From NCBI GenBank assembly GCA_013215905.1, contig JABSQI010000051.1, positions 1-8,948 of the forward strand: a stretch of DNA of 8,948 nt. The letters are read 5' to 3'. The notes beneath the pieces were generated by a model. The model saw only the letters and a list, made by a program, of their open reading frames with translations, was not told the DNA's origin and did not search any database. This document shows positions 6,954 through 8,948 of this stretch, in pieces. This stretch comes from Legionellales bacterium (GTDB taxonomy: Bacteria; Pseudomonadota; Gammaproteobacteria; PIVX01). Made by a program: the position numbers and the translations under genes. The first letter of the stretch is position 1; each line of letters opens with the position of its first letter.

Positions 6954-7787
6954 CTAAAAAATATATCTAATTGTGTTTATTGGAAAATATTTAGTATATA
7001 ATACAGTAAACTTAGATAACATCTTAGTTTTGAACTCTATAGGGTATCTCATAACCCCTTGTTTATTTTTAACCTCACAGCTATACTTCATAAGTTCTTT
7101 AGCTTGTTCAGGTGCTCTAAACATTTGACGTGTATGATTAGTTAAAGCAATAACTTCGCATTTGTTTTCACCAGCTATTGTTTTTACTTGTTTAAACAAA
7201 TCATCATAATGTTTATCCCACCCAGGATAAAATATAAGAGGACTATAATTTATATGCACTTCCCATCCTAAATCTTTTAATCTATTAATATCTTCTATTC
7301 TACTTGTAATATCTTGCATTTTTGGTTCTAGTACATTTGCATAAGCTTGTGGCATTAAACTTACGCGAACCCTTGGTTTTTTATTAAAGTGTCTTACGTC
7401 TAACTTTAATAAACCTGGATATTTAGTTGCCATTGTAGTATTAAGTCTAGGATGATCATCATATCTTTTAAGATAATCAATCAGTGGTTCTGGCATATGC
7501 TTTTGCATAAGGACCAAATCACTGTTACAAGCTATATCCACCATTGTGTATATAGGATCTTGTTGATCAGGAACTTTATTATAAGTCTTTTCCCATTCTA
7601 CAACAGAATTAAATATATCATTGACATTTGTGTTTACAAAAACTCTTTTTTCATTATACCTAGACATATAACAATAAGTGCTAACACATCCTCCAAAGCA
7701 ACCATAGATTACATTAGGAGCGATGCAGTTAGCACTATTATTATTATGTTTAGTCACAAGAGTTTTTGTTTCTTGTAACTTAACCAT
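6954..7787 (-). CDS. SPL-like radical-SAM protein with unusual C-x3-C-x4-C motif
   Basis: A 277-residue protein related to spore photoproduct lyase-type radical-SAM enzymes, which use a 4Fe-4S cluster and S-adenosylmethionine to make a radical that repairs UV-linked thymines. The cluster site is YGCFGGCVSTYCYMSRY, with C30, C34 and C39. Radical-SAM enzymes usually have C-x3-C-x2-C; here two extra residues lie before the last Cys, while the following Tyr fits the family CY pattern. Further family-like features are the VDIACNSDL segment (83-91), RVRVSLMP (139-146, strand), a helix DITSRIEDINRLKDLGWEV (159-177) and NYSPLIFYPGWDKHYDDLF (180-198), matching the 'PI.Y.GW..Y..L' signature of SPL proteins. 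It is shorter than Bacillus SplB (around 340 residues). The 37-residue gene ends directly before it. Substrate is unknown: repair, or base or nucleotide modification. Confidence 0.82.
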   Translation of the reverse strand: MVKLQETKTLVTKHNNNSANCIAPNVIYGCFGGCVSTYCYMSRYNEKRVFVNTNVNDIFNSVVEWEKTYNKVPDQQDPIYTMVDIACNSDLVLMQKHMPEPLIDYLKRYDDHPRLNTTMATKYPGLLKLDVRHFNKKPRVRVSLMPQAYANVLEPKMQDITSRIEDINRLKDLGWEVHINYSPLIFYPGWDKHYDDLFKQVKTIAGENKCEVIALTNHTRQMFRAPEQAKELMKYSCEVKNKQGVMRYPIEFKTKMLSKFTVLYTKYFPINTIRYIF

Positions 7788-7901
7788 TTAAACTAAAAGT
7801 AAGTAAAGTAAAAATCCTGAAAAAGTAAACCCTGTTAAAATGCCTAATATTGTAGCTTTAAGTATAGAACTTAAAGCTTCTGATTTTTCACTAGCTGTCA
7901 T
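7788..7901 (-). CDS. 37-residue single-pass membrane peptide
   Basis: ATG at 7901-7899 gives MTASEKSEALSSILKATILG, then a hydrophobic run ILTGFTFSGFLLYLLLV, and TAA at 7790-7788. The start overlaps the upstream 65-residue gene by 11 bases, and the stop abuts the radical-SAM ATG (7787) with no base between. It fills what would otherwise be an unexplained gap of about 100 bases in a gene-packed unit. The pattern is a short amphipathic, charged N-terminus plus one membrane helix ending at the C-terminus. Function is unknown; a membrane anchor for a partner or a host-membrane effector is possible. Confidence 0.66.
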   Translation of the reverse strand: MTASEKSEALSSILKATILGILTGFTFSGFLLYLLLV

Positions 7902-8088
7902 AATCATCATTATTATAATTAGAATGGAATCCCATTTCTGTGTCATAATCTGATTTATGATGACCAGTTATTTCAAGAACTTGATCTAACGTTTCATTTT
8001 CTTTTTTTGTTAAACCTGCTCTTATGCGTGAAATATCTTCTTCTGTGTACTCAGTACACGCAATGTACATTTCAGGGGGAATATCCAT
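7891..8088 (-). CDS. 65-residue acidic protein of unknown function
   Basis: Begins MDIPPEMYIACTEYTEEDIS, continues with a probable helix (RIRAGLTKKENETLDQVLE) and ends in a low-complexity Asn/Asp/Tyr/Ser tail (HSNYNNDDYDS), which is probably disordered. Overall it is strongly acidic. It starts one base after the ThyX stop and its end overlaps the start of the 37-residue membrane peptide by 11 bases, so it belongs to the thyX message. No motif or domain is recognised; acidic phage proteins of this size sometimes act as inhibitors or DNA mimics, but nothing here shows that. Confidence 0.68.
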   Translation of the reverse strand: MDIPPEMYIACTEYTEEDISRIRAGLTKKENETLDQVLEITGHHKSDYDTEMGFHSNYNNDDYDS

Positions 8089-8089
8089 A

Positions 8090-8734
8090 CTAAATTATGT
8101 TTTTAGAAAAAATATTATCTGGGTGAATCATTTCAAGAGTCTTTTTAAAAGGATTACCTTCAATATTCTCAACTAAGATATACATTTCTTCAGCAATCTT
8201 TCTAATTTCTTTTTGAGCATGATCACTCCATCTAAGCTTCAAAAAATTAGCAAAGCTTCTCATATTAAACATAACATCAGAAGTTATTTGCGTATTGTAG
8301 CCTTTAAAGTATCTAGCAGATTCTTTAGCTCTTGCTCTTCCAAGAATAGGAGTAAAGTATTCTACTGCTTCGTGATACAATTTATTCCCTTGAGCTGCAT
8401 GTTCACTTAATTTCATTGACCAAGTACCACTCCAATCTTCAGGTAAATACATTTTATCTTCTTTTAATTCTTTGTATCTAGCTGATTCAGCGTTTAAAGA
8501 AGACATCCTGTGCTTTAACAAGTGAATATGTGATGCAATATCACAATTAACAAGAAAGTGCACTGTAGCCTTTTCAAATGGTGTTTCATGACCATGTGAC
8601 CATAGCATTTCAATAAGTTGCGGTATTCTAGCAATTTTCTTTTCTGTCAAATCTCTACTTGTGCTAGTCCAAGCAGATTGCGCAATTATTTGATCAGATC
8701 CATAATAACCTAGTAGCTCTACTGTGTTCTTCAT
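8090..8734 (-). CDS. thyX: Flavin-dependent thymidylate synthase ThyX
   Basis: A 214-residue protein of normal length for ThyX, which makes dTMP from dUMP using FAD, NADPH and methylene-tetrahydrofolate. The signature motif is normally RHR-x7-S; here it reads KHRMSSLNAES (74-84), so the first Arg is Lys while the other residues keep their positions. Supporting motifs are GHETPFEKATVHF (48-60, the family 'GH.SP.EH' site, here ETPFEK), ESARYFKGYNTQ (138-149, in place of the usual LP turn), FNMRSFANFLKLR (156-168) and AQKEIR (173-178). The start is ATG at 8734, one base before the mazG stop. ThyX lets a phage raise dTMP without a host ThyA. It is soluble and probably tetrameric by family. Confidence 0.96.
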   Translation of the reverse strand: MKNTVELLGYYGSDQIIAQSAWTSTSRDLTEKKIARIPQLIEMLWSHGHETPFEKATVHFLVNCDIASHIHLLKHRMSSLNAESARYKELKEDKMYLPEDWSGTWSMKLSEHAAQGNKLYHEAVEYFTPILGRARAKESARYFKGYNTQITSDVMFNMRSFANFLKLRWSDHAQKEIRKIAEEMYILVENIEGNPFKKTLEMIHPDNIFSKNII

Positions 8735-8735
8735 T

Positions 8736-8948
8736 TTAGTCTTTTACAAATTGTCCATTAACCATTTTTCCTGTTCTCTTTGCAATAACGTTGTATGCAG
8801 ATTCTAAGCATTCTTCCAATGACATACCTTGCATTTTAGCTTGAATAATTAAAGTAACCATGATGTCACCCATAGCATCTTTAATTTCTGCTTTATCATC
8901 ATTGTTTACTGCAACACACAACTCTGTAGTTTCTTCTAATGTTTTATG
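8736..8948 (-). CDS. mazG: MazG-type nucleotide pyrophosphohydrolase, 5' end outside window
   Basis: The frame is open from the window edge (8948) to TAA at 8738-8736, giving 70 residues of the C-terminal part. A TTG at 8921-8919 is not the start, because the frame continues upstream. KTLEETTEL holds the EExxE metal motif, and EIKDAMGDIMVTLI the second (ExxD) motif, at the spacing usual for the MazG all-helical NTP-PPase fold. These enzymes cleave (d)NTPs to NMP plus PPi. Phage MazG proteins have been linked to lowering ppGpp or reusing host nucleotides. The stop is one base before thyX, so it heads the visible part of the operon. A tail (GKMVNGQFVKD) completes the protein. Confidence 0.92.
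   Translation of the reverse strand, partial: HKTLEETTELCVAVNNDDKAEIKDAMGDIMVTLIIQAKMQGMSLEECLESAYNVIAKRTGKMVNGQFVKD

Noticed and set aside
7452..7778. Plus-strand ORF of 108 codons opposite the radical-SAM gene
   Set aside because: The opposite strand encodes a recognisable enzyme with its cluster motif in this span; the plus-strand product is a hydrophobic shadow.
6954..7787. Frameshift or sequencing error as the cause of the odd Cys spacing
   Set aside because: The extra two residues equal six in-frame bases, and family-like sequence continues on both sides, so no indel repair restores the usual spacing.
8213..8410. Plus-strand ORF of 65 codons opposite thyX
   Set aside because: Antisense to conserved ThyX motifs, with no independent evidence.
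8736..8921. A 61-residue protein starting at the TTG at 8921-8919
   Set aside because: The frame stays open to the window edge and the upstream codons encode the EExxE metal motif, so this is the tail of a longer MazG protein.
1..8948. CRISPR array, tRNA, insertion sequence or attachment site
   Set aside because: I saw no regularly spaced repeats, cloverleaf, transposase or terminal inverted repeats; genes cover nearly the whole window and no gap exceeds about 110 bases.

Overview
The window looks like part of an AT-rich double-stranded DNA phage genome. Genes are packed end to end, there is a very long modular tail-fibre-type protein, several tiny membrane-protein genes, and a cassette of phage-style nucleotide-metabolism genes. 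None of the starts I inspected has a convincing Shine-Dalgarno (purine-rich GGAGG-like) sequence 5-12 bases upstream; the leaders are A/T-rich instead. That is typical of Bacteroidota and their phages. The 124-residue membrane protein also resembles, from memory, small membrane proteins of Flavobacteriia. I therefore infer a phage (or prophage) of a marine or aquatic member of Bacteroidota. This is an inference, because no host marker is present.

Left arm (about 1-4646, plus strand): a structural or late module. It holds the last 29 codons of an upstream gene, then a 1305-residue fibre or adhesin. The fibre has a duplicated N-terminal attachment-type domain, two tandem jelly-roll modules about 211 residues apart, an Ig-like segment, another beta-rich module, a LamG-like domain and a conserved-looking C-terminal tail. 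Three short genes follow closely: a 31-residue single-pass membrane peptide, a 124-residue multi-pass membrane protein (ATGA-coupled to it) and a 53-residue extremely basic protein. The module ends at a strong hairpin with a T-run (4648-4675). The hairpin also works on the other strand, so it separates two convergent transcription units.

Right arm (4674-8948, all minus strand, so read from high to low coordinates): a nucleotide-metabolism and accessory module. In transcription order it has a MazG-type pyrophosphohydrolase (5' end outside the window), the flavin-dependent thymidylate synthase ThyX, a 65-residue acidic protein, a 37-residue single-pass membrane peptide, and a radical-SAM protein related to spore photoproduct lyase with an unusual Cys spacing. 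After a 44-base gap carrying a possible promoter come a 276-residue protein (perhaps DUF932-like), a 25-residue hydrophobic peptide and a good intrinsic terminator (5983-6027). Beyond it are a 244-residue protein whose C-terminal third looks like the DUF1599/NMAD1 MazG-like domain, and two small proteins of unknown function (96 and 94 residues).

MazG, ThyX and the NMAD1-like protein would together shape the dNTP pool during infection. The SPL-like radical-SAM enzyme suggests DNA photoproduct repair or base or nucleotide modification. The best candidates for something undescribed are the C-x3-C-x4-C radical-SAM protein, the unassigned N-terminal region fused to the NMAD1-like domain, and the three tightly coupled membrane micro-genes.
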